Assembly: GCA_015345905.1 (NCBI GenBank)
Contig: JADDTR010000015.1
Coordinates: forward strand, 124,001 to 188,000
From: Aotearoamyces nothofagi
Lineage: Eukaryota > Ascomycota > Leotiomycetes > Leotiales > Tympanidaceae
DNA: 64,000 nucleotides
Reading direction: 5' to 3'
The notes below the pieces were generated by a model that was given only the letters and a program-made list of their open reading frames with translations, had not been told where the DNA came from and searched no databases. The position numbers were made by a program, and so were the translations under genes. Below are positions 12,240 to 25,000 of this stretch, in pieces. The first letter of the stretch is position 1. The number at the start of each line of letters is the position of its first letter.

Positions 12240-13941
12240 ATGGCCGACGCCCTGGCAAATAAGCTAGCATCCACTAAGTTGAGGTAAGATATAACTACGA
12301 AAACCTCAAGACTAGTGCATTTTCTGACTTGAGAGTAGCGAGGGTGAAAGCACCGCGGATTGGAAAGCAGGGCTGAAAGTTCCTGTAAAAGATAATAGGC
12401 ATCAAACTGAGGTTGGTCACCCCCTACTGAACTGAGGACTTCGTGCTGAATGTTATAAGGATGTCACCGCTACTAAAGGTCTCGAATTCGAGGATTTCTC
12501 AATCAAAAGAGATTTATTAATGGGCATTTTCGAAGCTGGATTCGAGAAACCATCGCCAATTCAAGAGGAGGCGATACCTGTTGCCCTAACTGGGAGAGAT
12601 ATACTTGCTCGGGCGAAGAACGGCACGGGCAAGACAGCCGCTTTCGTCATTCCAGCCCTCGAACGCATCAACCCGAAAAGTGCGAAAATTCAATGCCTTA
12701 TCCTCGTCCCCACTCGAGAGCTGGCTTTACAAACGTCACAAGTTTGCAAGACCCTAGGCAAGCATCTCGGTATCAACGTCATGGTCACAACGGGTGGTAC
12801 AGGATTACGAGACGACATTGTTCGTCTCGCAGAGCCGGTTCACATTGTTGTCGGCACGCCAGGCAGAATCCTTGATTTAGCTGGTAAGAGTGTCGCTGAT
12901 CTCAGTGAATGTCCAATGTTCGTCATGGACGAAGCTGACAAGCTTCTCTCACCCGAATTCACACCTGTTATTGAACAGCTCTTACAATTCCACCCAAAGG
13001 ACCGTCAGATTATGCTCTTCAGTGCAACTTTCCCTCGATCTGTCCAGGCCTTCTCCGTCAAAAATATGGACCAACCTTACGAAATCAACCTCATGGACGA
13101 ACTCACCCTTCGTGGTATTACTCAGTATTATGCCTTTGTGGAAGAAAAGCAAAAGGTTCACTGTTTAAACACCCTATTCTCTAAACTCCAAATCAATCAG
13201 TCCATTATATTTTGCAACTCTACGAATCGTGTCGAACTTCTCGCGAAGAAAATCACGGAATTAGGATATTCGTGTTTCTACAGTCACGCTCGCATGCTTC
13301 AGGCCAACCGTAATCGTGTCTTCCATGATTTCCGCAATGGCGTCTGCCGCAATCTTGTCTGTTCTGATTTGCTCACCCGTGGTATTGATATTCAAGCTGT
13401 GAATGTTGTCATAAATTTCGACTTCCCAAAAAATGCTGAGACATATCTTCATCGGATTGGTAGATCTGGACGTTTCGGGCATCTTGGCCTGGCTATCAAT
13501 CTCATCAATTGGGATGATCGCTTCAATCTTTACAATATTGAGAAGGAGCTAGGAACGGAGATCCAACCTATTCCGGCGACCATTGACAAGAACTTGTATG
13601 TTTACGACTCGCCCGAGAGTATTCCACGGCCGGTGTCAAATCCCGCCCCTCAACGTCAGCCGTCGGGACGTGACCAGCAGCAACAAATTAGCCAGCGACC
13701 TTCCGGTCAGAACAACTACAACAACGGACGCCAGAACGGTTCCGGTCAACCTCAAGCTCAGCGGCAGCTACAAAATCAACCACAGGGGCAACGTGGTCAA
13801 GGATTTTCCCGTGGCTCTGGCCGATTTGAACAGCCTAGTCGGGGCAGTTCTCAAGCGGGTCCTCAAGGAGGCGGTGGACAAGTCCAAAATGGCTTCGATG
13901 CCCCTAGAGGAGGTCGTGGTCAACCTGCTCAGGCTTTATAG
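12240..13941 (+). CDS. DHH1: DEAD-box RNA helicase Dhh1/DDX6
   Basis: Cytoplasmic ATP-dependent RNA helicase of mRNA decapping, translational repression and P-bodies. Three exons join to about 532 aa: 12240-12283, 12339-12411, 12460-13941. All DEAD-box motifs are present: Q motif (FEKPSPIQ), Walker [26 protein letters not shown] ([10 protein letters not shown]), SAT, and [10 protein letters not shown]. The DDX6-type region [21 protein letters not shown] precedes the Q motif. After about residue 420 the tail is low complexity, rich in Gln, Asn, Gly and Pro with RGG-like pieces (APRGGRGQ), longer than in budding yeast but usual in filamentous fungi. The start ATGGCCGACGCC is the first in-frame ATG and the exon 1 donor GTAAGATA is strong. 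Confidence 0.96.
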
Positions 13942-14929
13942 TCTAAACACAACTATCCATACATGTTAGTAAGGGGATGATTAGTGTTGGTGTTTGCGTT
14001 GTACATATTATTTTCCATTCCGGACAGTTTTCGGTGTCTGTTGACATGCGAGCACAGCAGCTTTGAGGTGTTTTTCTTATCGTGCATCACAAGTCATTAT
14101 GATCATGATCTCAGGGTCATTTTATACTCGTATCTTTGCTCTGCCGCTGTGGCATGCATAGCTTGAGGCTTTCTGCGAGTCATTTGACTTGTATCATACA
14201 ACTTCCTTTATTCTCTGTGCCTGTCTTCGGTCGAGTTAGCGATGAGGCAGAAAAGTTCGTGGATTCATTGATGGATGATGGCTGGATGGTCGGGTGTAAT
14301 GAGGCGTTCTAGGCGAATGTCAACTGGTAGTGTCTTCCTGGGTCACACCGTCAGCGTAGCGTGGCTAGAGCCTTATATTGCTTGCAGCTACAGATACTCC
14401 TTTTGCAAGTGTGTCAAGGGTGTTGGTCGGGAGCTGGTAGATGCAAGGATGGCATTAGCTGGTAGTGGCTAGAATTCTGGTTACTATTAGCATCGGGACA
14501 ATGATTGTCACATGTTGTACTTTCTGACACAACATACTCTGACATTGGGAAGGGAGGGTGATAAAAATTGACAAAAACATATGGAAGGGAGCGCGGGGTT
14601 TGTGATAAAGTTTGCATCAGGATTGGCCTGGTAGCTCTATTGCAAGCCTGAGCAAATTCATTTCTTCTTTCCATATAATTCCTTGCAGTCCTGTACGTGA
14701 TAATCTGTGACTACTTTGTGAAATCATACATACGGTCACGAGGCTGCTCTCAAATTTGAACGTATATCCGTGGATATTAAAGATAGATATGTTTTTTGAT
14801 GGGGAAAGGTATGACGGGAAGATTTTCTGAAAATCTCACAGAAGATTCAGAAAAAGCAATTCTATATTTATGCCGATTTTGAGAAATCCATCTAAAGCTG
14901 TTTATCTTTCTATAGAGAGATAGGCTTAT
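13942..14929. other. Convergent intergenic space DHH1 / COG3
   Basis: About 1 kb between two converging genes, presumably both 3' UTRs. Short open frames carry no recognisable content. A run of AGATTTTCTGA-like words near 14820-14860 forms weak inverted pairs. Nothing else is seen. Confidence 0.6.
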
Positions 14930-17427
14930 TCATGGCCCACGCTTCTTTTCTTCCACAGTCTCCTCTACAGCAGCCCACAAGTTTTCTCGCAGCTGCGGCT
15001 CATGCTCAAATACTTCCTGAATTTGTGTCTGGAGGTGGTTCTTGATTTTCCAAGAATTTGTACCTGGTCCCTTCGACTTTTGATTCCACAGCCTATTGGC
15101 ACATTCCTCTCTAAACATTGTTATGGTCTCCCTCAACAGACCATCTAGTTCGGTCCTGGCATCCTGCACGCTCATAACAACTTCGGGGAGCAACTCGCCA
15201 CTACGCAGAAGCTTGTAGTATGCCGAAACATCAAAGAGGCCGCCGCGGCTGCGAAGCTCGGTAAAGGTGGCAAACATGCGGGTGAAGTCAAGCGCAGCCG
15301 CTTGACGACTACCAGAGATCTCATAGGCCATGACGACGTTCTTGAGTATGACGAGGTTCTTGATCGCGAAGAGACGGCCATAGAGCTTGTCGTAGGCTGC
15401 GGATTTTCGCATGATTGCGGTGCAAGTCTCATGCATAATTTCATAGGCAATTTCGCCTTTGACCTGTGTAATTGTCAGTAAAAAATTCACAAGCTAGCGT
15501 TAAATATGGACTCACGCTCTGGTTGCCCTTCAAATCGAAAGTTAGGTCGTTATAAAGCATGAGAAGATGGACGGCAGTCTTCACAGGAGAATAGGCTGTC
15601 GTATATCCAGGTCCCAAAGCCTTCTTGGCACGGGCTTCGATGTCATTACCAGCGCTATCTTCCTCATCTAAATTTGCAACCTTTTGCACAGGAGTAGACT
15701 CCTTTGGCTGAGAATCTTCGGGCTTCGGAACATAACGCTCGATTTCCTTGAGCACGACCTCTCTCATGCGATCAAAAACGATGGTAATGATCTTGATCTT
15801 TATCTGACTTGCGAGGCGCGCCTTCAGGTTCACGGTACTATCTAAACCGACAGAATCCAGTGCAATGCCCTCCCGGCTATCATAGTTCTCTCCGCCAAAG
15901 CTACCTTCGTCGCCAGTCTGAGTGAACTCGTAGTTGTTATCCAGCCACAGTGCGAGACTGATGCCTGTTGGGATGTCCGCTCGCTGGAGGTATGGATCGA
16001 GCACCGCAATCGCTTGGGAGCAGAGCTCGTCAAGGAATCCATGAAAACTACCCTGCTCTGTCCAAAATACCTGAAACTCATTGTTGGCTTTGTCCTTAAG
16101 CAAATCAGATCTAGACATGAACATTGATGCAAACTTCTCATGCTCGTGAGCACAAATCTCGAGAACGGCTTGGATGCATCCATGTGCGTAGGGTGCGATG
16201 CTAGCCTGAGGATCATTCTTCGCTTTGATATCAGTAACGAGAAGGCTGTTGACTACATCAGGGAGGAAGGACTTTCTCGACTGTATGTACTCTTCGACGA
16301 GACCCTTAAACAAAATATTGTACTCTCCTCCATAGTCCTTGCTGCTATCCTTCAAAGCCCGTGTTCGAACGCCACTATAGGTCTCATCAAAGGCACGCTT
16401 AGCTTGATGCACTATGTGTACCATTGTAGCCTCCAGTTCTTTTCCAATCGGACCAGATTGAGGCGCCTGAACTAGGTAGATGGCCGTCATGGTAAGCTTA
16501 TTCTCGTCAATCCGTTTTCGTGCCTCTGTAGTTCTATCCCTAAGCGTGTTTGTAAACTTGATTTGAATCAGGTTTAGAGTACGTGCTAGTAGCGATTTGT
16601 AGCGAGTCAGATATGTCTCAGCTTCCCGATGCTCGGGATGGTTAATCATGAACTCTATACACGTGTCCAAATTCGTTAAAATTTCAACAAAGCTATCATC
16701 TCCAATCATCCTCGAAGCCCCAGGAGCATTGAGACGGCGAGTTATGGGCTCCAGATAGCTATAGTACTGCAGGTCATCTCTAACTTCATCTGATAGTGTT
16801 TTCAGGCGCTTTTGCTCGTCGAGGAGGTCCTCACACTGTGCTTGAAATGCAGTTGTCTGAGATTCAACAGCTTTGAACGAATCTGACAAGCTTGCTAACA
16901 AGTCTAATGCTGATGCGGTATTGTCGAGCAAACCATCCAGGTGTCTCTCAGACAATGCCAGCTGGTTTCTGTAGAGCTGGTATTCCTCTTGGCTTGCATT
17001 TAGAAGGGCTTTTTCATATTCCTCATAGTGGCTTTCAAAGCGTAGTCCACCCTTGACATCCACCTGAATATGGACAAGTTCCTGCTCCTTCTCCCTAAGC
17101 CTCTTCGAATCCTTAGTGAGCTGGGCGCGTACAACATGGTAGAAATCTGAATACGACTTTGCTCTTCGGGCGACAGTGGCTTCGGGTGGTCCCTTGATTA
17201 AGGGCTGGTCCTCGAAAAGGGGCACGAGAGGGTCTGCCGGGTGGAGGGCGTGATTGTCATTCTCCTGCTCCGCGCGTCAGCAAATACACAATTCTACCTG
17301 GGAAGGTACTTACGTTGGGCTGCTTTAACAGTGATTCTCTCCGTCGATGTTGCGACCTCAGAGGAAGACTATCATCTTTCTTGGCCCTTGTTTCTGGAAC
17401 AAAAGTATACCAAGAATCTTCATACAT
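14930..17427 (-). CDS. COG3: Conserved oligomeric Golgi complex subunit 3 (Sec34)
   Basis: Subunit of lobe A of the COG tethering complex for retrograde transport within the Golgi. Three exons join to about 798 aa: 17314-17427, 15516-17264, 14930-15463. The N-terminus MYEDSWYTFVPE, from a separate first exon, matches the start I recall in fungal COG3; without that exon the main open frame has no ATG. The Sec34 region lies near residues 90-240 (FESHYEEYEKALLNASQEEYQ and LPYYSYLEP-like DDLQYYSYLEPITRRLN) and is predicted largely helical. Introns of 49 and 52 nt have consensus ends. It is divergent from the FMP25-like gene with a 350-bp shared upstream region. Confidence 0.93.
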
Positions 17428-17777
17428 GGCTCCTGTCCACGTGCAAACTTCCGGGGATTAGATCAAGGTGGAGCTGTTACATGGAAAGTTGCCGACGTGA
17501 ACGCACAAGGCGGTCTGAGATGGCAGTGGTGCGTAACGTACATTGTGTACGAGTCGTGCCGAGCATGCCCGGCTATACTTCGGGAGGGCTAACTGCAACC
17601 CCAGATCGATGACGGCTCGATAGACAAGGCTGAATTCCAGGACGAGGGTTCAAATGCTCATGCAGTAGAACTGTATAAACCCCATAAACACCAGCTTTGT
17701 ATGTATTAGATACAGGTGTTTAGGGATTCTAATTGAGGCTCATATATACTGTACCTGCCAACATTTAATTATACGAG
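17428..17777. promoter_or_regulatory. Bidirectional promoter region COG3 / FMP25-like
   Basis: 350 bp between two divergent start codons must hold both promoters. No specific factor site stands out. Small TATA-like AT stretches lie at 17740-17760. Confidence 0.5.
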
Positions 17778-19550
17778 ATGTTTTCCCCTAGAATGGGGTT
17801 CCGTTCACTGCGAGACAATAATGCTCGACCAAAAACCTTAACACAGGCGCAACAACGGTTTTTTGGTCACAGTACAACATCTGGTTATAGAGGATTGGTG
17901 ACCCCACGGAGCACTGGCATTTTGCTGGCGGCCATTGTTGGTATGGGCTGCCTTTATGCAGCAGGTTATCCGAGTACCATTCACGCCGAGACGATCCCAG
18001 CTCCAGCCGAAATCAAGTTTGAGCAAAAGCGTAAGAAGGGGTCTTCAAGCGAAGAGAATAGAGATTTGCTTAGCTCTCAGCATTTGCAGGTAAAGAAGAG
18101 TTGGGAAAATCCAGGGGTTTATGCCTGGGGTTCCAATACTGGGCGAGTTGCTGCACCAGATTCCGAAGAAACAAATATCAAGACGCCACGACGGATACAA
18201 TTTTTCAATGGGATGCTTCTACGAGACATCAAACTTGACAGGAACTTTGGTGCTGCTGTGACAGAGAATGGCGACCTGCTACAATGGGGAATTGCCTACT
18301 CGAAAGAAGTGTTAGATCCCACACCCACCCTGAAAGGGAAGGACATAGTCAAGATCTCCATTTCACGGGATCGCATCATAGCATTGGCACGTAACGGGGA
18401 TGTTTACTCCGTCCCTGCATCCCGATCAGACCAGCAGAACGGACCAAAACCACAAGAAAGCACCTGGCTTCCCTTTTTGACTACCACATCACCTATCAGT
18501 TATCGAGAACTGAAAATTTCCAATCTTGGCTGGAACGAGAAGATTTCGGACATCAGCAGTGGTCTGGAGCATTCCCTGTTATTAACATCGTCTGGGCGTC
18601 TTTTCTCTGCTGTATCCGGGACCGAAGACTTTCCATCCAGAGGACAATTAGGCATACCAGGCCTTACGTACTCTACAAGGCCCAGTGGCCCTATTGATCA
18701 GCCACACGAGATTAGCACTCTAAGAGGCTTCGATATCACTAAAATTGCCACTGGTGACTATCACTCTCTCGCCGTTGATTCTATGGGCCGGGTATTCTCC
18801 TTTGGCGATAACTCTTTGGGACAGTTGGGCTTTGAACCCTCACCTGAATCCCTCTACATTGATGCACCATCATTATTACCTATAAATAGGCTCTACGCCG
18901 GCACTAACCTTGTACCGAAAGTTACAAGTGTTGCAGCTGGTGGAGCAAACTCCTTTTTTATGATTGATGCTGTACGAGTTGTGGGGCAAGACGAGGATAT
19001 CGATCCAGCATTATTAGAGGGATCACGCCGTTTGGGCAGTGTAACAGCTGATACTTGGGCGTGTGGACATGGCATTTGGGGGGGTCTGGCTAATGGGCGC
19101 TGGACGCACATCCAGGGCGTGCCTACGAAAGTAAAATCGCTCTCTGAGCTCTTCGAATTTGACGAAGTCAAAAACGTCACAATTCCCATCCGCCTCGCTC
19201 ATCTATCAGTTGGTTCAACGCACACCTCTGCCGTTATGTCTAATGTTACGCAAGTTGATGCCTCAGATAGCCGTTCTGCCACAGAGAATGAGACAAACTG
19301 GGGTGCAGACATTCTTTGGTGGGGTGGCAACGAGTTCTACCAACTCGGTACAGGAAAGAGGAATAATGTCAATACGCCAATTTATATTGGACCTATGGAT
19401 GCCGCTGCAGATAAAGAAAATGGACGGAGAGAAGATCATCGCTTTCAAATTACCCCCCGTAAGAGAATACGAATAGGAGGGCGACTAGTAGAGGTTAAAC
19501 AGAGGGTCGAGTGTGGAAGAAATGTAACGGCTGTGTATTCTGGGACATAG
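17778..19550 (+). CDS. Mitochondrial RCC1-repeat protein (Fmp25-like)
   Basis: Single-exon protein of 590 aa. The N-terminus is basic and Ser/Thr-rich (MFSPRMGFRSLRDNNARPK), followed by a hydrophobic segment (GILLAAIVGMGCLYAAGY, about residues 47-64), which suggests a mitochondrial presequence and one inner-membrane anchor. The rest holds RCC1-type propeller repeats: NPGVYAWGSNTGR, FGAAVTENGDLLQWG, HSLAVDSMGRVFSFGDNSLG and DILWWGGNEFYQLGTG. Yeast Fmp25 is a mitochondrial RCC1-like protein linked to bc1-complex assembly; assignment to that family is from architecture, and the molecular function here is inferred. Confidence 0.85.
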   Translation: MFSPRMGFRSLRDNNARPKTLTQAQQRFFGHSTTSGYRGLVTPRSTGILLAAIVGMGCLYAAGYPSTIHAETIPAPAEIKFEQKRKKGSSSEENRDLLSSQHLQVKKSWENPGVYAWGSNTGRVAAPDSEETNIKTPRRIQFFNGMLLRDIKLDRNFGAAVTENGDLLQWGIAYSKEVLDPTPTLKGKDIVKISISRDRIIALARNGDVYSVPASRSDQQNGPKPQESTWLPFLTTTSPISYRELKISNLGWNEKISDISSGLEHSLLLTSSGRLFSAVSGTEDFPSRGQLGIPGLTYSTRPSGPIDQPHEISTLRGFDITKIATGDYHSLAVDSMGRVFSFGDNSLGQLGFEPSPESLYIDAPSLLPINRLYAGTNLVPKVTSVAAGGANSFFMIDAVRVVGQDEDIDPALLEGSRRLGSVTADTWACGHGIWGGLANGRWTHIQGVPTKVKSLSELFEFDEVKNVTIPIRLAHLSVGSTHTSAVMSNVTQVDASDSRSATENETNWGADILWWGGNEFYQLGTGKRNNVNTPIYIGPMDAAADKENGRREDHRFQITPRKRIRIGGRLVEVKQRVECGRNVTAVYSGT

Positions 19551-20257
19551 CACAAGTATGGCGAGTTTCGAGTATTGTAAGGTGCTTTTAGTGAGTATTG
19601 TGATTGTAAAGTATGTACGAGACGTGTTGAGTTTTTGTTTGAATATGTGTGATTACAAGTTCGGTGTAGCATATAGGGTGCCAGTATAGGAGGCAAAATT
19701 CATTGACCTAAAAGCCAAAAACTAGTTGCAAATTAAAGGAATGAATCTATCAACTAGAGAGATTTATGATATATCTTGTAGCAGCCTGTAATTTTCTCTG
19801 CAATAGAAAAACACAAGCTTTTATCAGCACTTCATACCAAGCTTTCGCTCAATTCCAGCATAGTCAGAGTCGCTATACTAGTTAGCTATAGCTACCAAGG
19901 TAATAAGCGCTAGAAAACAATCCAAGATTTCTTAACACAAACATGAAAGAAATCCATTGTTTATTACCAATCTATACATGTCCCGTACAGTGTAGATGTA
20001 TTTACACCATCTGCTCCTGTCACGGGGGTAAAGTAATCTTGCCTGAGGCATACAATAGAGTCCCACAAAAATCGCGACATTGGAGCTTTGATATTCTAAG
20101 ATTGCCCTCGCCCGTCTGGCGCACATAGGAATTTGTTTCTTCACTTTCCACTTTGCTCTACTGATTGTTTGTATCAATCATCTCGCTAGACACCTAGACT
20201 AAGTCGCGTACCTTTGTAAAGCAATTGGCACCCACGACTTCGTATCAAGGGTGCGGG
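19551..20257. other. Intergenic, FMP25-like 3' side to carrier promoter
   Basis: 700 bp of AT-rich DNA with no recognisable gene on either strand. The last 150 bp are the likely promoter and leader of the carrier gene. Confidence 0.6.
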
Positions 20258-21424
20258 ATGGCTGACTCTGAAGTACAAGCGGATTTGGAGCATGGAGGCT
20301 TGAAGGGCACAGTGAAAGATCTGTTCTCTGGTGCTGCTGGTGGTGTGGCTCAAGTCTTACTTGGTATGTTTTGCTTTTATTACTTCTACTTTTATTACCA
20401 TTCATGCTTCTTCTGGGGCCCTGTTACGTGTCATGATATGTCACGTGCCGCCGAACCACAGGGCATTTCGAATGCTTTCTATTCTATTTGAACTTTCAGA
20501 ATACAACACAAAAAGGTGTAAAATATAGAGATAAATGGTGATATGCTTGATATTTAAATGACTTTGGTACATGCTAGCAACTGCACAACCGTCTAACCAT
20601 TTCTAGGTCAACCCTTCGATATTGTCAAGGTCAGATTACAGACGACCTCGCAATATTCCAGCGCACTAGATGCTGCTAAAACTATATGGCAAAAGGAGGG
20701 TCCGACGGCCTTTTACAAAGGCACCCTCACCCCTCTCGTTGGCATCGGTGCCTGCGTTTCTGTGCAATTTGGAGCTTTCGGCTATGCTCGCCGCCAGTTA
20801 GAAGCTTACAACATCTCAAAGAGGCCAAATCACCCATCCCTTTCGTATGCGCAGTACTATGGAGCCGGCGCTTTTGCAGGTATCGCCAATTCGGTCATCT
20901 CGGGACCCATCGAGCATGTCAGAATTCGGCTTCAGACCCAGCCGCATGGCGCCGACAGACTGTACAGTGGGCCGATAGACTGTGTGAAGAAGCTGTCTGC
21001 GCACGAAGGTGTGCTAAAGGGTCTTTACCGTGGTGAAGCTGTCACTATACTGCGAGAAGCTCAAGCTTACGGTGTTTGGTTCCTGACCTTCGAGTATTTG
21101 ATGAATGCGGATGCAGCGCGTAATAAGATCTTGCGAAAGGAGGTTCCCAGCTGGAAGATTGCTTTCTATGGCGGTCTTGCCGGCGAGGCCTTGTGGTTGG
21201 CGAGTTATCCTTTTGATGTGGTGAAGAGCAAGATGCAGAGTGATGGGTTCGGCCTCTCCCAGAGATATACAGGTATGAATGATTGCTTCAAGAAGACGTG
21301 GAGGGCGGAAGGCGCAAGAGGTTTCTGGAAGGGTATTGGACCAACTTTATTGAGGGCGATGCCAGTTAGTGCGGGAACTTTTGCTGTAGTGGAGATAACA
21401 ATGCGGGCAATAAGTGATTTGTAA
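20258..21424 (+). CDS. Mitochondrial carrier, YMC1-type
   Basis: Solute carrier family 25 protein of the inner mitochondrial membrane, about 307 aa from two exons (20258-20363, 20607-21424). Three tandem carrier repeats are visible with their PxD/ExxK signatures: GQPFDIVKVRLQT, GPIEHVRIRLQTQP (E in place of D) and SYPFDVVKSKMQS. The QVLLGQPFD start of repeat 1 and YKGTLTPLVGIGACVSVQFG are typical of the Ymc1/Ymc2 organic/amino-acid carrier group rather than of Crc1. Start ATGGCTGACTCT at 20258 is the first in-frame ATG. The single intron is 243 nt, several times longer than most introns here, and falls inside the first carrier signature. Confidence 0.92.
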
Positions 21425-22076
21425 ATACACATTAGGGTCGTCATTTATGTTTCAAATAAAGGTGTCCAGAACTACTTAATCGTACTTTGAATTGATTGTA
21501 GTAGGACGATTGGCATAACAAGCAAGCACAAGGTTCTTAACATCAGCTTCTAACCCGAATATTCCCTCTGATACAAGAGTATAGAAAGCAGACCCAATGT
21601 CTCCATTAGCTATCAGCGTGCTCATGTCATTCAATCACAAGCTATAATGATAGGTTTCATTTCACCATACTTGTACTGCAAAATGCTGATGATCGTCCAT
21701 TGTGTGTGGTGTTCTTCTGCTAACATAAATACAAATAATCATCCACTATCAACGATCCACAGCAAGTTTAATGCGCGCCAGCCGGTATCCAGTGGTCCTA
21801 CCAGCCATGCAGTAAAATAGGCGCAAATGTGATGTCCCAGCCCTGAATATATAGTCCTAGTCTGTTCTCCCGCACGTCCTAAAAACGCCAGCCCAGGTCT
21901 TAGTACAGAAGGTAAGGAAAGACCGTACCCTAATCGTATAGACACCTTTGCTATTTACTATGAACGAGGCTGCATAGGTCCCGTCCATCGTTGCAGTCGT
22001 ATGTGTCGCACCTGCGCTTCATTCCGCTTCAATAACCTTAACAATACTTTTTAACAATTATTCATCCGTCACCCTA
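21425..22076. other. Convergent intergenic space carrier / SPT7
   Basis: 650 bp between converging genes. No recognisable gene, RNA or repeat is seen; it presumably holds the two 3' UTRs. Confidence 0.6.
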
Positions 22077-25000
22077 TCACCGCTCAATGCTCTCGGGGCT
22101 CATCATCCCCACAGCACTCCCATCATCCTTCTCTGTTTGGCTTGCATTCCCTTGACTTTCAACTCTCTCCATGCTTAAGCTAATAGGTCCACCATTAGGT
22201 AGAGAAAGTTTTAGCTTCTTTGCAGGTATAATCGCACTATGTTTTTCGGGACTGCCATTTAGACCAGTCTTAGCGCCGTTAACAACGTCTATAGCGGCAC
22301 CATTTTCCAACTTCTTCTTCTTCTTTGCATTGCCAAGTTGCTCCTTTAGAGGTCTCTTTCTTGGACTTGTGATCTTGCCTGTCGGCGGCAGTCTTGGCTT
22401 CGGGAAGCGTTGCTTCTGAGGCAGATCCTCATCTTCGACAAGAGGTTCATCACCATTAGCGTGGAGCTTGGCAAGGAAAAAGTTCTTGACGAGGCCTATT
22501 TGGTTCTGGATATTTTCCTTCGTGACTGGAGGTAGAGGTGGCAATGGTTCGAAGAGCGCCGTAGTAGCTGCGGCCGAGCTTGGATTGTTTGCGTTATGCG
22601 CATGGTGAACCTTAGCTTGCAATAGATGGAGAGGCACCGAAAGGGACGATAATCCGAACTCTTTGTCTAGACCTAGCTCCTTGAAACCGAAGAAATCCTC
22701 GTCTAGGTCTTCAGCAAAATCGCCTCCAACAAACTGCTCACTGCCATCATTGAAAGCACCAACGCCATCGGCGCCAGCATCAACCAGAGCAGGTCGAAGC
22801 AGATCAGTAAGATGAGCTTTCATACGCTCATGCTGAATGTTGAGTTTGATACCAAAGCGCTCCGTGTCATCTTTAGCATAATATTCGAGGCCTTCGATGT
22901 CATGCCCATTTTCGTTAAGGGTGTGCAGCATAACCTCCTCGTTAGTGAACCGCTCCTGCCACTTCTTTCCAACTTCAGCAGCATTGCCAGTCGCAGGAAC
23001 CTTCGGCGCTTCACGATAGACACTGAACGTACGTGCAATTTTTGCAAAGTAGTCTGCTGCGATATCTGTGATGACATCAAGCGCAGAGGGTTGAAGTTCT
23101 TCAAATCCTGCATGATAGCAGATCTTGCCGACTGATCGTTGCAGAGCAGCTTTGCATACCCAAGGAGCCATTATGGGACCATCGTCAGAAGTGACATGAG
23201 GTTCAATATCAGCTTCCACGAACGGCTCCGGATTGTACTTCTGGAACTGATTGTTGTACATCTATAAAAACCATTAGATTGATTCGAGCGCGGCCATTAA
23301 AAGAATTGTCTTACCTGCGACTGAAGCTGCATCTGCTTGACTACACCAATCTTTGCGCATATTTTCCTGGTCTCCTGCATTTGCCGCATGTTACTTTCAA
23401 TCTTTGCTGTTAAAGTACTTTGAGGTGCTGTAAAGTGTCCTTTTGGGACCATCCGTAAGAACTCATCAGACTGGTCTACGACCTGCCCCTCTGCATCCTC
23501 TACCCATTGCAGGTTCTTTTCGATATCAGGTATACCAGATAGAGGATCATAGTAGTCAGGCAGAACCCGCTCCTCTTCTCCCTCCATACCCTCGGCCAAG
23601 GTTTCTGTTCCCTGAGCAGAACTTTTCTCGGTGTTTTCCTCCTGACTATTGCGCACCTCACCACTTGTTCCGTCATGTTCGGTGTGTTTGTGTTGGCGGA
23701 TCCATCGCCGCATACCTGCCTTGCTTCGTAGAAGCGCTGGTTCGTCAGGGTTCAGTTTATCACCCTTAAAAAGTCGATTCCTTTCTTTTGCAACCAGGGC
23801 TCGGTCTTTTTTAGTGACCTGCTTCCAGACTTTATATTCTTCATTCTCTTGTAGGTCCTCTGCTGCTGCTCCAAGTGCGCTGCCCAATGATATGCCGTTC
23901 ATTGATGGTCCATCAATATCCATTGCATCAACTCCTGGTATGCCACCAGGTGTGATTGATCCATTGAGACCGAATGGAGGTGTTGCGAATCCATGCTGAC
24001 TTCCTTCTGTACCGAAGTCAGAGCCTTCATTGATGAGGTTGCCAATGAGTCCGTTTAGTTGTACTGATGGTTTCAGTTCAACTCCAGGAGTTCCCTCATC
24101 CTGCCCTGGAACTGACTTTCGGGCCTTTGTAGATCCCTTTGCCCCCGTCTTGCCAGGTGCCTTCCGTCCTCTGGACGACATAATGGGTTCGTCGTCACTC
24201 TCATCTGCGCCATCCTCCTCCGCGCCGTTTTGCTTTCGACGTTCCTCAGCTTCTACTTCTGCCCTTGGTCTGATGATAAGATCAGGTATTAGGGGAACTA
24301 ATTTTTCAGCTTCCTTTCTCATTGAGTTCGCATTTCGCCGTAAAGGATGAGCAAGATCGGCGTTGTACTTTAAACAGTTGCTCCATATTAAGTCTAAGTC
24401 AGCAACAAATTCAGCTTTCGACTTGTATACTAAAGTCTTGAGCTTTTTTGTCATAGTACCCAAATCCATTGGTGTTTTAATAACTACTAAACGTTAGATT
24501 CTAAACATAGGATCGACGTGTTTGACATGATACGTACTGTTATAGTAGTCAGGAGCCTCTCGCTTGTTGACACGAGTTAGAAAAGGGGCGGAATATTCTG
24601 TCATAGCTTTCAGTTCACTGAGAACTTTTTCCGCAGCTTCGTACAGTTCTTCTTGGTGAACATTCTCCTCACTAGCCCACTTGCTCCTGTTTTTACGAAC
24701 CTCATTCATCAAGGATCTTAGTTCAGCATCAGATGCCCGTACTTGGTCACGCTTCAAATCTATACGAGCAATGAGGTGCTTGAGGGTCAGGCTTGACGCG
24801 CCTAGGTTTGCGCTGGAGAGGGTTCCGTGATGTTCTCCATTGGGGCCAGTACCTCCTGTATTGGAATTACCACCGTGATCCATCTCAGCATCAATCTGCT
24901 GCTCGGATTCCTCCAGCTTCTGCTGCTCTAGCATAGCAACTCTATCATTTTCCAAAGTGTAGAACATTGAGTTGAAGCTGCGCTTAACTGCATCTTCCAT

